This document shows positions 49,251-58,561 of a DNA stretch of 64,000 nt, piece by piece (position 1 is the first letter of the stretch; each line of letters begins with the position of its first letter). Location of the stretch: assembly GCA_964504195.1 (NCBI GenBank), contig CAZDDI010000006.1, positions 51,805 to 115,804 of the forward strand. The letters are read 5' to 3'. This stretch comes from CAZDDI01 sp964504195. GTDB taxonomy: Bacteria; Chloroflexota; Anaerolineae; B4-G1; SLSP01. The notes beneath the pieces are model-generated. The model was not told the origin of the DNA and did no database searches. It worked only from the letters and a program-made list of their open reading frames with translations. The translations under genes were made by a program, and so were the position numbers.

Positions 49251-49331
49251 ATAGTACATATTTCCCATCTGCTCAGCATCTCAAAAGGATTGCCTAAAGC
49301 ACTTTTCTGATGTACAATGTAATAAGTAAGT

Positions 49332-49464
49332 CAATGTCATTAAGTTTAGGGCATAGACTAAGCAAGTTTCAAGGCCTTGAGTCTACAAAATGTCGTTATT
49401 CACTGGTAAAATACTACCCAACCCAATTTGGATAAAACCTGCCAGGTCGTAACTTAAGATATTG
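49332..49464 (-). mobile_element. MITE-like element, copy C
   Basis: 133 bp. Left end CAATGTCATTAAG, core CGTTATTCACTGGTAAAAT, then AAACCTGCCAGGTC and the diverged right end CTTAAGATATTG. Flanked by ATAAGTAAGT (49322-49331) and CTAAGTAAGT (49465-49474), a 10-bp duplication with one difference. The left subterminal arm has decayed (AGACTAAGCAAGTTT). Confidence 0.85.
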
Positions 49465-49518
49465 CTAAGTAAGTACTCAGTTTGAACTATATAAAGCAAT
49501 GGAAATAGGCGAGCATAG

Positions 49519-50505
49519 ATGAAAACAACCAGAATGATTGCCAGAGCCGGGCTGTTTCTGAGTCTCGCTCTCATCATGCTTGTTGCAACGCTACCCAGTT
49601 TAACTCAGGCACAAGAGGACTCCCGTTATTTTCCAGAAACGGGGTTTACAGTACGTGGCCCCCTTTTGAATTTTTTCGATACGCGCGGCGGCCTGGCTAT
49701 TTTTGGGTATCCAATCACCGAGGCATTTGTTGAGCGTGGGGTACAGGTGCAGTATTTTCAAAATACCCGGATAGAATGGCGCCCTAACAATCCCGACCCC
49801 TACAAAGTGCAGTTAGGGTTACTTGCCGACGAGCTGCGGTATGGACAGCCGCGTGTACCTGCGCCCACACTGCGCTCTCGCCGCCGCATCTATTTCGCAG
49901 AAACCGGACACACTGTCGCTTATGCATTTCTCGATTACTTCAACGCTAACGGCGGGCTAGACGTTTTCGGCTATCCTATCACCGAAATGCACTATGCCGA
50001 TGGCATCATTGTCCAATACTTCCAACGGCTGAAGATGGAATGGCGACCGGAAGACAGCACCAATCAAGTACACATTGGCAACCTCGGTGAACAGTATGTC
50101 AACCTATACCGTGATCGCATCCCGGCTGCGGCACTAACCCGTACTTCCCCAATCATCAGTGTCACCCCCATCCCAACAACTGGTAGCAATATCACTGCGC
50201 TCCGAGCAGTGGTCTCGTTGCGTTTTTCTGTATTGGGACAACCCAACGCCACACAAACCATCTCGATCCTGGTAACCGATAATAACGGTAATGCTATTGA
50301 AGACGCAACCGTCAACATCAACCTGGTTGGTGCTGGCGGAAAGAATTTAGGCGTACTTACCGCAAGAACCGATACGCGTGGCTTTGCACGTCTGGACACC
50401 CTGGTAAGAGAAGGTAAAACCGGAGATCAGGTAGTGGTGCAAGCGACCGTAACTTATGGCACGTTGGTCACATCTGCACAGAATGTGTTCCTGCTCTGGT
50501 GGTAG
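49519..50505 (+). CDS. Secreted protein with two LGFP-like repeats
   Basis: 328 residues with a signal peptide (to about residue 31, TQAQEDSRYF). Two ~75-residue repeats share YF-ETG-TV---FLDYF---GGL-(I/V)FGYPITE-----G--VQYFQ---(I/M)EWRP (residues ~35-105 and ~120-195), a pattern common in Chloroflexota secreted proteins. The C-terminal ~100 residues form a bacterial Ig-like domain (VVSLRFSVLGQPNATQTISILVTDNNGNAIEDATV). Likely cell-surface or wall-associated; no catalytic motif. Confidence 0.75.
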   Translation: MKTTRMIARAGLFLSLALIMLVATLPSLTQAQEDSRYFPETGFTVRGPLLNFFDTRGGLAIFGYPITEAFVERGVQVQYFQNTRIEWRPNNPDPYKVQLGLLADELRYGQPRVPAPTLRSRRRIYFAETGHTVAYAFLDYFNANGGLDVFGYPITEMHYADGIIVQYFQRLKMEWRPEDSTNQVHIGNLGEQYVNLYRDRIPAAALTRTSPIISVTPIPTTGSNITALRAVVSLRFSVLGQPNATQTISILVTDNNGNAIEDATVNINLVGAGGKNLGVLTARTDTRGFARLDTLVREGKTGDQVVVQATVTYGTLVTSAQNVFLLWW

Positions 50506-50546
50506 TAGTAGTCCGAAACATAACCCCATATCCACGTAACTCAAGG

Positions 50547-50621
50547 ACGTCGTTATTCACCGGTAAAATACTACCGAACCCAATTTAGGCGAAACCGGTC
50601 AAGTCTTACCTTAATGGCATT
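50547..50621 (-). mobile_element. MITE-like element, copy D, left-end deleted
   Basis: 75 bp with CGTTATTCACCGGTAAAATACTACC, GCGAAACCGGTCAAGTCTTA and right end TTAATGGCATT; the left half is missing. ACTCAAGG flanks it on both sides (50539-50546 and 50624-50631). Confidence 0.65.
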
Positions 50622-50647
50622 AGACTCAAGGGGAATTACGTCACAAA

Positions 50648-50679
50648 AAATCACGCGGGACTTGTATCCCGCGTGATTT
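50648..50679 (-). terminator. Terminator hairpin of the small leftward gene
   Basis: AAATCACGCGGGA (50648-50660) pairs perfectly over 13 bp with 50667-50679 around CTTGTA; leftward reading then enters a T run (complement of the A run at 50645-50650). Confidence 0.85.
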
Positions 50680-50697
50680 CTGTATTCCTGCATCCGC

Positions 50698-50892
50698 TCA
50701 TTCAGTAGGGGTATCGTTCTTAGGGCCAAGCCCCAGGCGCAGCAACAAGCTCGCTTTGAAGCGTGCCCACAATGAGGGCTGTCCCGGCAGCACCTGATCC
50801 CCAGAACGTAATCCCCGCAAGCGATCTACAGCCCGCCGCAACTTCTGCATTTTCACAACCCGATTTTCCGTAGGAACACGTTCTTCTTCCAT
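50698..50892 (-). CDS. Small basic hypothetical protein
   Basis: 64 residues from the ATG at 50892 (AAAAGGAAAAG upstream); the frame is open further but lacks a ribosome site. Arg/Lys-rich and helical (RVVKMQKLRRAVDRLRGL), followed by a short LWARFKASLLLRLGLG segment. No family known. It follows the response regulator by 84 bp and has its own terminator. Confidence 0.5.
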   Translation of the reverse strand: MEEERVPTENRVVKMQKLRRAVDRLRGLRSGDQVLPGQPSLWARFKASLLLRLGLGPKNDTPTE

Positions 50893-50975
50893 GTTGCTTT
50901 TCCTTTTCCCTAAAGGTCTCACTTCCAATAACCCTATTGTACCGTAAATCAACACGGCACGCAACCGCGCAACCG

Positions 50976-51785
50976 CTACTCTGGTGACGTTTCCGGCGAC
51001 ACCGAAGCGAACATGTATCCCACTCCGCGCACGTTCAAAATATAACAGGGGTGTTCAGGGTCTGGCTCCAGCTTGCGGCGCAAACGCCGGACATGTACGC
51101 GTACAATAGAGCGCGCGCCCCACGGGTCAGCCTCATACCCCTGCGCACAACGGACAAGATTCTGTGGTGTGCAAACCTCGTCCACCCGCATCATCAAACA
51201 CTCTAACAGACGGAACTCAGTAGGGGTAAGTTCTACCGGCGCACCATGCAAAGTGACAAGATGCTTGGCTCGATCCACGAGCACAGCATCTACTTGCAAA
51301 AAACGTTCGGTTTCCAGTGGTTCTGGCTCCAATGGAACGCCCGTCTCGCGTGTCACTAACTCCTGGAGCGTGGCTTGCAACTTACCCATCAACGCGCGCC
51401 GGTGGCGTTCCTTTTCCAAATCCGTCACTCCGCGCCGCACAGCTGCCAAAATTTCCTCAACCGGGCAGGGCTTGAGCAAATAATCATAAGCCCCTTTGCG
51501 CATAGCCTGGATAGCCGTTTCTAATGTGCCATAGCCGGTAATAAGTATGACTACCGTTTCCGGTGCGAAAGCGTGCAAATGCTCCAAAACCTGCACGCCA
51601 TCCATGCCAGGAAGTCGCAAATCCAGCACCACCACATCAAACGGGCCATTCTGTTGCGCGGTGAGCAAAGCCGCTTCCCCCGAAGCTGCCAGCTCGACAC
51701 GATAACCTTCCAAGCGCAACACTTCGCCCAGCGTAATACGCTCGGCGGCCTCATCATCCACAACCAAAATACGCACGTCAGGCAT
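50976..51785 (-). CDS. OmpR/PhoB-type response regulator
   Basis: 269 residues from the ATG at 51785, overlapping the kinase gene by 8 bp. Receiver domain ~1-120 with acidic pocket VVDDEAAER, phosphoacceptor Asp in VVLDLRLPGMDG and Lys in LLKPCPVEEI. A coiled linker follows, and the C-terminal winged helix (~170-265; LTPTEFRLLECLM, ARSIVRVHVRRLRRKLEPDPEHPCYILNVRGVGYMF). Partner of the hybrid kinase upstream. Confidence 0.93.
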   Translation of the reverse strand: MPDVRILVVDDEAAERITLGEVLRLEGYRVELAASGEAALLTAQQNGPFDVVVLDLRLPGMDGVQVLEHLHAFAPETVVILITGYGTLETAIQAMRKGAYDYLLKPCPVEEILAAVRRGVTDLEKERHRRALMGKLQATLQELVTRETGVPLEPEPLETERFLQVDAVLVDRAKHLVTLHGAPVELTPTEFRLLECLMMRVDEVCTPQNLVRCAQGYEADPWGARSIVRVHVRRLRRKLEPDPEHPCYILNVRGVGYMFASVSPETSPE

Positions 51786-53439
51786 GAGACTCCTCCTGGT
51801 ATCGAGGCAGGCGCACAATAAACGACGCACCGCCACCGGTGGGACTTTCCACCTCAATCACGCCACGATGGCGCTCAACAATACCGTAGCTAATCGCTAA
51901 ACCCAAGCCCGTACCAGTGGGTTTGGTGGTAAAAAAAGGCTCGAAAAGATGCTCATAAACCTCCGGGGAAACACCCGCCCCACTGTCGCGAAACGCCGCT
52001 ACGATCTGGTTACGCTCCTCGTGATACGCAGTTCCCACCCAGAAAGTGCCGCCCACAGGCATCGCTTCAATAGCATTAATGATGATGTTCAAGAAGACCT
52101 GAGTTAGCTGATTGGCACTACCCCATACCGGCGGCTGGTTGGCGGAAAACTGCGCCACAGTCTGGATGTCAGCCTGTTGCAAGCGTTTGTTAGCGATAAC
52201 CAACGCGTTCTCGACCGTCTTATTCACATCCACCACTTCCATCATGTTGGAGGAAGGGCGATAGAAATCCAGCATCCGGCGCACAATCTGCACCAGCCGA
52301 TTGATTTCGTCCTGAGCCATCCCTAGATAGCGCCGCCGCCCACCCTCGTCCAACTGCGGATGAAGCGACAAATGCAGGCTATTCTGAATCGCCTGCAACG
52401 GGTTGTTAATCTCATGGGCGATAGAGGCCGCGAGTCGCCCTACTGCTGCCATCTTCTCAGCTTGCACCAGCTGGCTCTGCGAACGTTCTAGCTCGTCGGC
52501 AAACGCGGCTAACTCGCCGTAGAGCCGGGCGTTATCCACAGCAATAGCGATAGTCGCCGCAATATGCTTCAACAGAGGTATCGAATCCTCACTGAGGGTC
52601 CCATCACGTCCAATGACCACCAACAGACCTACTGGCGTTTCATGAGAAAGCAGCGGTACCGACAACAGATCGAGCGGCGCGAAACCAAGCGCATCCACCC
52701 AAAAGCCCTCTTGCTGCTGGGTAAGTAACAAGGGTTCCATACGCGCCAACGTGGCTGCAATCGAGGGGTCTGTAACTGGCGCTACACGGCCTTCCAGCCA
52801 CGCGCCTTCTGGAGCGCGCGATGTGCGCACCATCCATGTCCCCGATTCCTCGTCATTAAGCACCAGGGCTAACGCATCAGCCTGCATCAGTCGCTCCAAA
52901 CCCGCCAACGCCGAAACCAGCACTTGATCCAGGTCAAGACTGGCCGAGACCATTTGGTTGATTTCGTTGAGCGCGGCCAGCTCCTGGTTGCGCTGGCGTA
53001 GCATCTGCTCAGTGCGCCGAATACGGAAAACGGCCCCGATGCGCGCCAACAGCTCTTGGGGATCGAAGGGCTTAGTAACATAATCATCCGCCCCCATTTG
53101 CAAGCCGCGCGTCTTATCTACCACCGAACCCAACGCAGTGATCAGGATAACCGGCAATTGTTCCAGGTCAGGATCGGATTTCAGCATTTGTAAAACACGA
53201 AAACCGTCGGCACCCGGCATAACCACATCCAGCAATACCGCATCCACCGGACGCCCAGCAGCCTTTTCTTTGCGCAACAACGTCAACGCCTCTGCCCCCT
53301 GCAAGGCGGGTAGCACGCTACAATCAATCAGGGACAGCACTTCGCTCACCAGCTTGATGATCTCTGGATCATCATCCACCACCACCACACGTGGCTCGGT
53401 GAACTGCGTAGTATGCGCCGCCAGGCCTACGAGTTCCAT
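51778..53439 (-). CDS. Histidine kinase with N-terminal receiver and GAF domains
   Basis: 553 residues from the ATG at 53439 (GGGAGG nine bases upstream). Order: receiver (~15-140; VVDDDPEI, VLLDVVMPGADG, VTKPFDPQELL), coiled linker, GAF (~175-310), HisKA with H-box SIAHEINNPLQAIQNSLHLS, ATPase with NIIINAIEAMP, FRDSGAGVSPEVY, GTGLGLAISYGIVERHRG. No membrane span. A receiver at the N-terminus lets another kinase control this one, for example the orphan kinase at 13492-15432 (inference). Confidence 0.92.
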   Translation of the reverse strand: MELVGLAAHTTQFTEPRVVVVDDDPEIIKLVSEVLSLIDCSVLPALQGAEALTLLRKEKAAGRPVDAVLLDVVMPGADGFRVLQMLKSDPDLEQLPVILITALGSVVDKTRGLQMGADDYVTKPFDPQELLARIGAVFRIRRTEQMLRQRNQELAALNEINQMVSASLDLDQVLVSALAGLERLMQADALALVLNDEESGTWMVRTSRAPEGAWLEGRVAPVTDPSIAATLARMEPLLLTQQQEGFWVDALGFAPLDLLSVPLLSHETPVGLLVVIGRDGTLSEDSIPLLKHIAATIAIAVDNARLYGELAAFADELERSQSQLVQAEKMAAVGRLAASIAHEINNPLQAIQNSLHLSLHPQLDEGGRRRYLGMAQDEINRLVQIVRRMLDFYRPSSNMMEVVDVNKTVENALVIANKRLQQADIQTVAQFSANQPPVWGSANQLTQVFLNIIINAIEAMPVGGTFWVGTAYHEERNQIVAAFRDSGAGVSPEVYEHLFEPFFTTKPTGTGLGLAISYGIVERHRGVIEVESPTGGGASFIVRLPRYQEESHA

Positions 53440-53567
53440 GTATGACAACCTCCCACAGCAGCACTTATAACAGTTTACAGGATGCGGATTGCATGTTCAA
53501 CATTGTAACACCGGGGTTAGCACGCCCAAATCAACGGGTTTTATCACTGCTTTTAGCTCCGTCTCAC

Positions 53568-53583
53568 ATCAAGTATACTTGAT
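53568..53583. promoter_or_regulatory. 16-bp perfect palindrome ATCAAGTATACTTGAT
   Basis: Lies 129 bp upstream of the hybrid kinase start in A+T-rich DNA, a plausible operator for the kinase-regulator operon. No second copy was noticed. Confidence 0.4.
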
Positions 53584-53802
53584 TTTGATTAAATTGTGAA
53601 GAGACAGCAAGATTTATCAGGGATTTGCAAGCGAAAGGTTCTCATAGATTCCAGGCTATTCCCAAAATAATCCTGCCCCTTACTCTCACTGGACGGCTAA
53701 CTCCAGCAGGTTACCAGACACTTGGTAGTCCAAAAATGGAAACTCCACAATCTACGCCGAGCACGTGTATAGAGGTTTTAAGTTTTGACAAGGCCCTTAA
53801 AT

Positions 53803-53834
53803 ACACAGGGCGAGGAAATTTCCTCGCCCTGTGT
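53803..53834 (-). terminator. Perfect 32-bp palindromic terminator of the substrate-binding protein gene
   Basis: ACACAGGGCGAGGAAA (53803-53818) is followed by its exact complement (53819-53834), 40 bp after the stop at 53874. Confidence 0.8.
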
Positions 53835-53873
53835 CAGATGCAAATTTATGCAGATTATGTACTTACAGCCACT

Positions 53874-55814
53874 TTACCGCTGCAAGTCAAAAACCTCGAT
53901 GTTCCAAAGATCCGAATCTTCGGTCGAATCCATGATAAACCCAACAACCTCAGGACGATAGACGGCAAGTTTCGCGTGCAGGAAAAGTGGAATTACCGGT
54001 AGCTGCTCGGAGAAAATACGTTGTGCTTCTTTATGCCCTTCGATATAAGCATCAGTGCCGGGTAACGACTCCAAGGCCCTACGACAAGCCACATCATACG
54101 CCTCATTACTAAAGCCAAGGATATTATGCCCCCCCCACACATTCTCTGCGGAGGGAATTTCCCAGGAAGCGTAGAGATGGCAAGATGGCTCAACATCTGG
54201 GAGCCAGGCAAACGAACTTACATCAAATTGCCGCCCGAACAATGGGCCAGTAGGGCCATCAGCAAACCACTCAGCAGCAGAAAAATTCTGGAGGTCAACC
54301 TGGATGCCACAGTCGGCCAGGTTCTGCTGGAAAAGTCGCATGTATTGTATGCGCAAAGGCAAGGTGGTAGAGGCCCAAATGAACGCCAGCTGAGTGCCAT
54401 CAGCAACCCCTTCAACCTCCTGGGCCACCCGCATCCCAGTGTCTGCATCAGCTACCCATCCCATTTCGTCAAGTAACGCCCTACCCTGATCTGGATCATA
54501 AGCATAGGTGGTCAGACGGTCATCGGCATAGAGGGGATGGTCGGGAGGAATATAAGTATCAATGACTTGAGAGCGCCCGTACATAACATCATCAACCACG
54601 CTCTGCCGATCCAGACAGTAGGCAATCGCCTGACGCATACGGACATCTTCAAAAAAATTAGGACGCTCGTAAGTTTCCACTGGCGTAATACCAAAGTCCA
54701 GATGTTCCCAAATAGCATTCGTGACAAACTGTAGATTCAACACATTATACTCTTCCATTTGGAGGAGTAGTTCGGCTTGATTTGTCAAAGCCACATCTTG
54801 TGTAACAATATCACAATCCCCGGACAACAGTTGCACCACCGCAGCATTCACATCACTCACAAAGCGGAAGATGACCCTATCCACATACGGTAAACCCTCA
54901 GCCGCACGGAAGTAGTAAGGATTCCGTTCAACAGTGATATGATCGCCAGCTACCCACTCAGTGATGAAAAATGGCCCCCACCCTAACGGCAAACGCGATG
55001 ATTCCTCAGCTTCGACCAGGTCTCTGGGCATATAGCCCAAGAGCTCCTGCCACTGGTGACGGGGCAAGGGCGGCCAAAAGTTAGTGAAATAGACATTATC
55101 AATATAACCCGGCAGCCCAGTCCAAACAGTGGTACGGGCATCCCGGGCCTCATAATAAGCGGTACGCTGATGGGTATACGTATAGCGGGATACAGGGGTA
55201 TCAGGAGCGCCGACCAGCTCAAAGCTGTACACCGAGTCGTCGGCAGTCAATGGTGTGCCATCCGACCACTGTACCCCTTCTTGGATGACAAAGGTTGCTG
55301 ACATCTGATCCATCTGCAACGGCTCACCGAGAAACTCGACCTCACAATCAGCATTGCGACAACCGGCAGGACGCAGCTGCACACCCGTCACCAATTCAAC
55401 AACCTCATCCGCTGCATTGACGATTAAATCACCTGCCTGCACAATCACCACACTCAAATCAGCATCATCATCGGCAAGACTGGGGAGCTTCTCAAGGATA
55501 ATGGGCTGATAGGTATATGTACGATTATCAATCGGGCCATCATATATGGCCTGGTGAATGTGTTGTGCAGCTGGCTGCGCGCCGCCCCACAAATACAGAT
55601 TGTCCGGCTCCTGACTCTGGCACACAATCAAAGTTTTAGGTTCAGGAAGCACCTCTTCCGGTGTGGGGGTAGCAAGCGGCACCGCATCCATCGTAGGCTC
55701 GCTCACTGGAGACTGTGTTAAAGGTATTTGCGTTTGATCAGGCCCACAGGCAGTCAACACCAGACCTGAAACAATTAAAAGAGCAACCACAAGCATTAAC
55801 TTTCTGCGAAACAT
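53874..55814 (-). CDS. ABC transporter substrate-binding lipoprotein, family 5 (lone)
   Basis: 646 residues from the ATG at 55814 (GAGGAGGAG upstream). Lipoprotein signal MFRRKLMLVVALLIVSGLVLTACG. SBP_bac_5 (peptide/nickel-binding) body with PIILEKLPSLADDDADLSVV, VQWSDGTPLTADDSVYSFEL, DVRMRQAIAYCLDRQSVVDDVMYG and a C-terminal PLFLHAKLAVYRPEVVGF. It has no adjacent permease of its own and may share the Opp transporter at 56544-61047. 31 extra codons upstream come from the dispersed repeat. Confidence 0.9.
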   Translation of the reverse strand: MFRRKLMLVVALLIVSGLVLTACGPDQTQIPLTQSPVSEPTMDAVPLATPTPEEVLPEPKTLIVCQSQEPDNLYLWGGAQPAAQHIHQAIYDGPIDNRTYTYQPIILEKLPSLADDDADLSVVIVQAGDLIVNAADEVVELVTGVQLRPAGCRNADCEVEFLGEPLQMDQMSATFVIQEGVQWSDGTPLTADDSVYSFELVGAPDTPVSRYTYTHQRTAYYEARDARTTVWTGLPGYIDNVYFTNFWPPLPRHQWQELLGYMPRDLVEAEESSRLPLGWGPFFITEWVAGDHITVERNPYYFRAAEGLPYVDRVIFRFVSDVNAAVVQLLSGDCDIVTQDVALTNQAELLLQMEEYNVLNLQFVTNAIWEHLDFGITPVETYERPNFFEDVRMRQAIAYCLDRQSVVDDVMYGRSQVIDTYIPPDHPLYADDRLTTYAYDPDQGRALLDEMGWVADADTGMRVAQEVEGVADGTQLAFIWASTTLPLRIQYMRLFQQNLADCGIQVDLQNFSAAEWFADGPTGPLFGRQFDVSSFAWLPDVEPSCHLYASWEIPSAENVWGGHNILGFSNEAYDVACRRALESLPGTDAYIEGHKEAQRIFSEQLPVIPLFLHAKLAVYRPEVVGFIMDSTEDSDLWNIEVFDLQR

Positions 55815-55837
55815 ACACTCCTCCTCAGGAAATCTCA

Positions 55838-56090
55838 AATCAACAAATCTCAAAGCAAAACTAGCGTAACGCGGAGCGTCTGCTCCGCGCGCGTGAACGG
55901 CGCGCATCTATGCGCTGACAGTTCGCGCTACATTTTCATCCAATCGCTGGGGAACCACCGGTTAATAGGAATTCCCGTGAAAATAGCGAATGGCGCATCT
56001 CAACTGCTTATCCAATCGCGGATCTAACGATCCGCTCTGAGCACGCTGGCTCTGAGGGGAACGTCAGTTCCCCGAATTTTCAGATTCTTC
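55838..56090 (-). repeat. Composite 5'-flank repeat upstream of the lone substrate-binding protein
   Basis: Inverted relative of 40441-40770: AAAACTAGCGTAACGCGGAGCGTC, CATTTTCATCCAATCGCTGG, AATAGGAATTCCCGTGAAAAT, GATCCGCTCTGAGCACGCTGG, GGGGAACGTCAGTTCCCC. The 55815-56334 gap holds nothing else but a MITE end (CTTAATGGCATTGA, 56093-56106) and a short ACGTTTCACG hairpin near 56228-56266. Confidence 0.75.
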
Positions 56091-56334
56091 ATCTTAATGG
56101 CATTGACTACTGTATTATAAACGACTTTCCTAAATATCAAGCTATTCTTAAACCGCCACACAAGTACAGAATAACAGCATTGGGCCATTCAAAGCAGCCC
56201 GTACGCATACACCCTACAACGCAAAACGTGAAACGCGAATGAATTCACGTTTCACGTTTTGTGCGTTTCATAGCGCACGAACAGGCAGAGACTAGACTCC
56301 AGACATTGCCCGGCTCAGCCAAATCCTTAGCAAT

Positions 56335-56544
56335 TCACTTATCCTGTTCGCGCTTGTGAGTTTGAACATACAAAACCCCGCCCACAAAGCCCATAACCAT
56401 CCCCGCCAAAGAGGCGGCATACGAGGCGAAGTTCAAGAAAAACGTGGATTCTAACAGGCGCAAAACCATCAGCAAAGGGCCGAGAAATCCTAAGATCACC
56501 AGCACCATGCCAACAAGAATCAATCTACCGGGCGACCACCACAT
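56335..56544 (-). CDS. Small two-span membrane protein at the end of the Opp operon
   Basis: 69 residues from the ATG at 56544, whose T-G-A overlaps the stop of the ATPase gene (a GTG one codon earlier is also possible). Two membrane spans (~8-30 and ~36-58; LILVGMVLVILGFLGPLLMVL; ASYAASLAGMVMGFVGGVLYV). Function unknown; translationally coupled to the transporter. Confidence 0.6.
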   Translation of the reverse strand: MWWSPGRLILVGMVLVILGFLGPLLMVLRLLESTFFLNFASYAASLAGMVMGFVGGVLYVQTHKREQDK

Positions 56545-57584
56545 CACTTATACAACCAACAAGCCACCAGATGATCCGGCTCCGTCTCAAAGTGCGGCGG
56601 CTCTTGTTCATTGCACAAGCCCGCAATCATCTGCGCACAACGCGGATGGAAGCGGCAGCCCTTGGGGGGCTTGACCAGGCTGGGCGGTTCCCCAGGCGGC
56701 ACATCTCGGAAGCGGGTTGCGTTGTCTGCGTCTGGGTCAGATGTAGCCGCCAGCAACGCTAGCGTGTATGGATGATTGGGATTGCGAATCAAATCCTCGA
56801 TGCGGGACTTCTCCACGGCCTGCCCCGCGTACATCACAAAGACCCGCTCGGAGAAGTAACGCACGGTGGAAAGGTCATGCGTGATGTAGATGAAGGCCAG
56901 GTTGTGCTCTTCCTGCAAACCGCGCAGCAACTTGAGAATCTCGACACGCACCGACGCATCCAACATCGAAACCGGCTCGTCGGCTACGATGAGCTTAGGC
57001 TCCAAGAGCATAGCCCGTGCAATCACGATACGCTGTTGCTGACCGCCGCTCAACATATGAGGGAACTTCTGCAAGAAGTCCTCCGGCGGGGACATCTTCA
57101 CCTCACCCATTACCTTGTTAATGCGCCGGACCCGTTCTTCTTTACTCTTAATACCATTGACGATTAACGGCTCTTCCAAAATGCGTTGGATGGACATAAA
57201 GGGCGCAAGAGCGCCGTAAGGGTCCTGCTGCACGAAGCCAATCTTGGAGCGATAGATGCGCAAGTTCTCGCCACGCTGTGCGGTCAGCTGATCCCCGCCA
57301 AAGTAGATATCCCCTTTGGTCGGCGTGTTCAAGCCCAGGATCGTCTTCATCAGGCTCGACTTGCCGCAACCACTTTCACCAACAATGGCAATTGTTTTAC
57401 CGTAGTGCAGATCAAAATCCACCCCATCCACTGCACGTACATAACCAGCGTGCCCAAAGCCAAAGCGGCGCAGCTCGAACCATACGCGCAAGTTCTGCAC
57501 CGACAACAACACATCATCCGCTATTTCTCTGTCCATTGCCAATCCCCCATTCTGGGCTTTCCCGATTACATTTTGCTCAGCCAT
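56544..57584 (-). CDS. oppF: Oligopeptide ABC transporter ATP-binding protein (OppF type)
   Basis: 346 residues from the ATG at 57584 (GCAGGAGG upstream); the longer open frame is not used. Walker A GESGCGKSS, Q-loop FVQQDPYGAL, signature LSGGQQQRIVIARAM, Walker B LIVADEPVSMLD and H-loop ITHDLSTVRYF. The C-terminal oligo_HPY region has the Cys pattern GCRFHPRCAQMIAGLCNEQEPPHF...ACW. An extra N-terminal segment (RVWFELRRFGFGHAGYVRAVDGVDF) is typical of Chloroflexota OppF. Confidence 0.93.
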   Translation of the reverse strand: MAEQNVIGKAQNGGLAMDREIADDVLLSVQNLRVWFELRRFGFGHAGYVRAVDGVDFDLHYGKTIAIVGESGCGKSSLMKTILGLNTPTKGDIYFGGDQLTAQRGENLRIYRSKIGFVQQDPYGALAPFMSIQRILEEPLIVNGIKSKEERVRRINKVMGEVKMSPPEDFLQKFPHMLSGGQQQRIVIARAMLLEPKLIVADEPVSMLDASVRVEILKLLRGLQEEHNLAFIYITHDLSTVRYFSERVFVMYAGQAVEKSRIEDLIRNPNHPYTLALLAATSDPDADNATRFRDVPPGEPPSLVKPPKGCRFHPRCAQMIAGLCNEQEPPHFETEPDHLVACWLYK

Positions 57585-57600
57585 GTGTACCTCCTGCACC

Positions 57601-58557
57601 TCAGCTGTACAACCAGCACTTAACCAGACGGCCATCCTGTTCGGTAATAGGCGGCTCTTGGGAACACCGGTCGAAGCGCTTGGTGCAACGCTCAGCAAAA
57701 CGACATCCCGTAGGCGGGAATAGCAAGCTCGGCGGCTGCCCAGTGATAAAGTCCGGCTCCTGATGTCCACGCAAGCGCGGCACACTCGCCATCAGCTTTT
57801 GGGAGTAAGGATGCAACGGTTCATGGAAGAACCGGTGTGCGTCGCTGGTCTCGACGATCTGCCCGGCATACATCACGGCCACGCTATTCGCCAACTCACT
57901 AGAGGTAGCGATATCATGCGTGATCAGGATAAAACTGATCCCCAGCTCACTTTTGATACCCTTGAGCACGTTAAAGATATTGGCCTGGGTCAATACATCC
58001 AGCGCCGAGGTCGGCTCGTCCAACACGATCAGGTCAGGCGATGTAACCAACGACATGGCAATTGCGACACGCTGACGCATCCCCCCACTCAGCTCGAAGG
58101 CATAGCGATGCAGGAAATCCAACGGAACACCCACATGCTGGAACATCTTACTCGCCTGCGCCAATGCTTGCTCTTTGTTTAGGCCGTTGTGAATGATACA
58201 AGGCTCGGCAACCTGATCACCAACTTTCATTACCGGGTTGAGCGAGTTCATTGCCGCTTGAGGAACCATGGACATGCGCAACCAGCGCACCTGGCGCCGG
58301 TACTGCTCGTCACTCAGCTGCATCACATCTTCGCCGTTGAGGTACACCCGGCCACTATAGGTACTGACATTCTTGGGTAACAACCGTAGAATAGCCTTCG
58401 CCAACGATGTTTTACCGCACCCCGACTCACCCAAGACCACAACGGCCTCGTCACGACCCAGACGGAAATTTACCCCGTCAACAGCCCGCACATCACCTTT
58501 AGAAGTACGGAAATGCAACACCAGGTCTTCTACACTCAACAAAATTTTATCGGTCAT
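57601..58557 (-). CDS. oppD: Oligopeptide ABC transporter ATP-binding protein (OppD type)
   Basis: 318 residues from the ATG at 58557 (AGAGGTG upstream). Walker A GESGCGKTS, Q-loop MVPQAAMNSLNPV, signature LSGGMRQRVAIAMSL, Walker B LIVLDEPTSALD, H-loop ITHDIATSSEL, and oligo_HPY tail with GCRFAERCTKRFDRCSQEPP. Partner of OppF; 16 bp from it. Confidence 0.94.
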   Translation of the reverse strand: MTDKILLSVEDLVLHFRTSKGDVRAVDGVNFRLGRDEAVVVLGESGCGKTSLAKAILRLLPKNVSTYSGRVYLNGEDVMQLSDEQYRRQVRWLRMSMVPQAAMNSLNPVMKVGDQVAEPCIIHNGLNKEQALAQASKMFQHVGVPLDFLHRYAFELSGGMRQRVAIAMSLVTSPDLIVLDEPTSALDVLTQANIFNVLKGIKSELGISFILITHDIATSSELANSVAVMYAGQIVETSDAHRFFHEPLHPYSQKLMASVPRLRGHQEPDFITGQPPSLLFPPTGCRFAERCTKRFDRCSQEPPITEQDGRLVKCWLYS

Positions 58558-58561
58558 CGCT

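Larger units (their letters stand above)
53440..53873. other. Intergenic region upstream of the two-component genes
   Basis: Holds the palindrome at 53568-53583 and the hairpin at 53803-53834. The rest (53600-53790) shows no ORF, RNA gene or repeat I can support. Confidence 0.4.
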
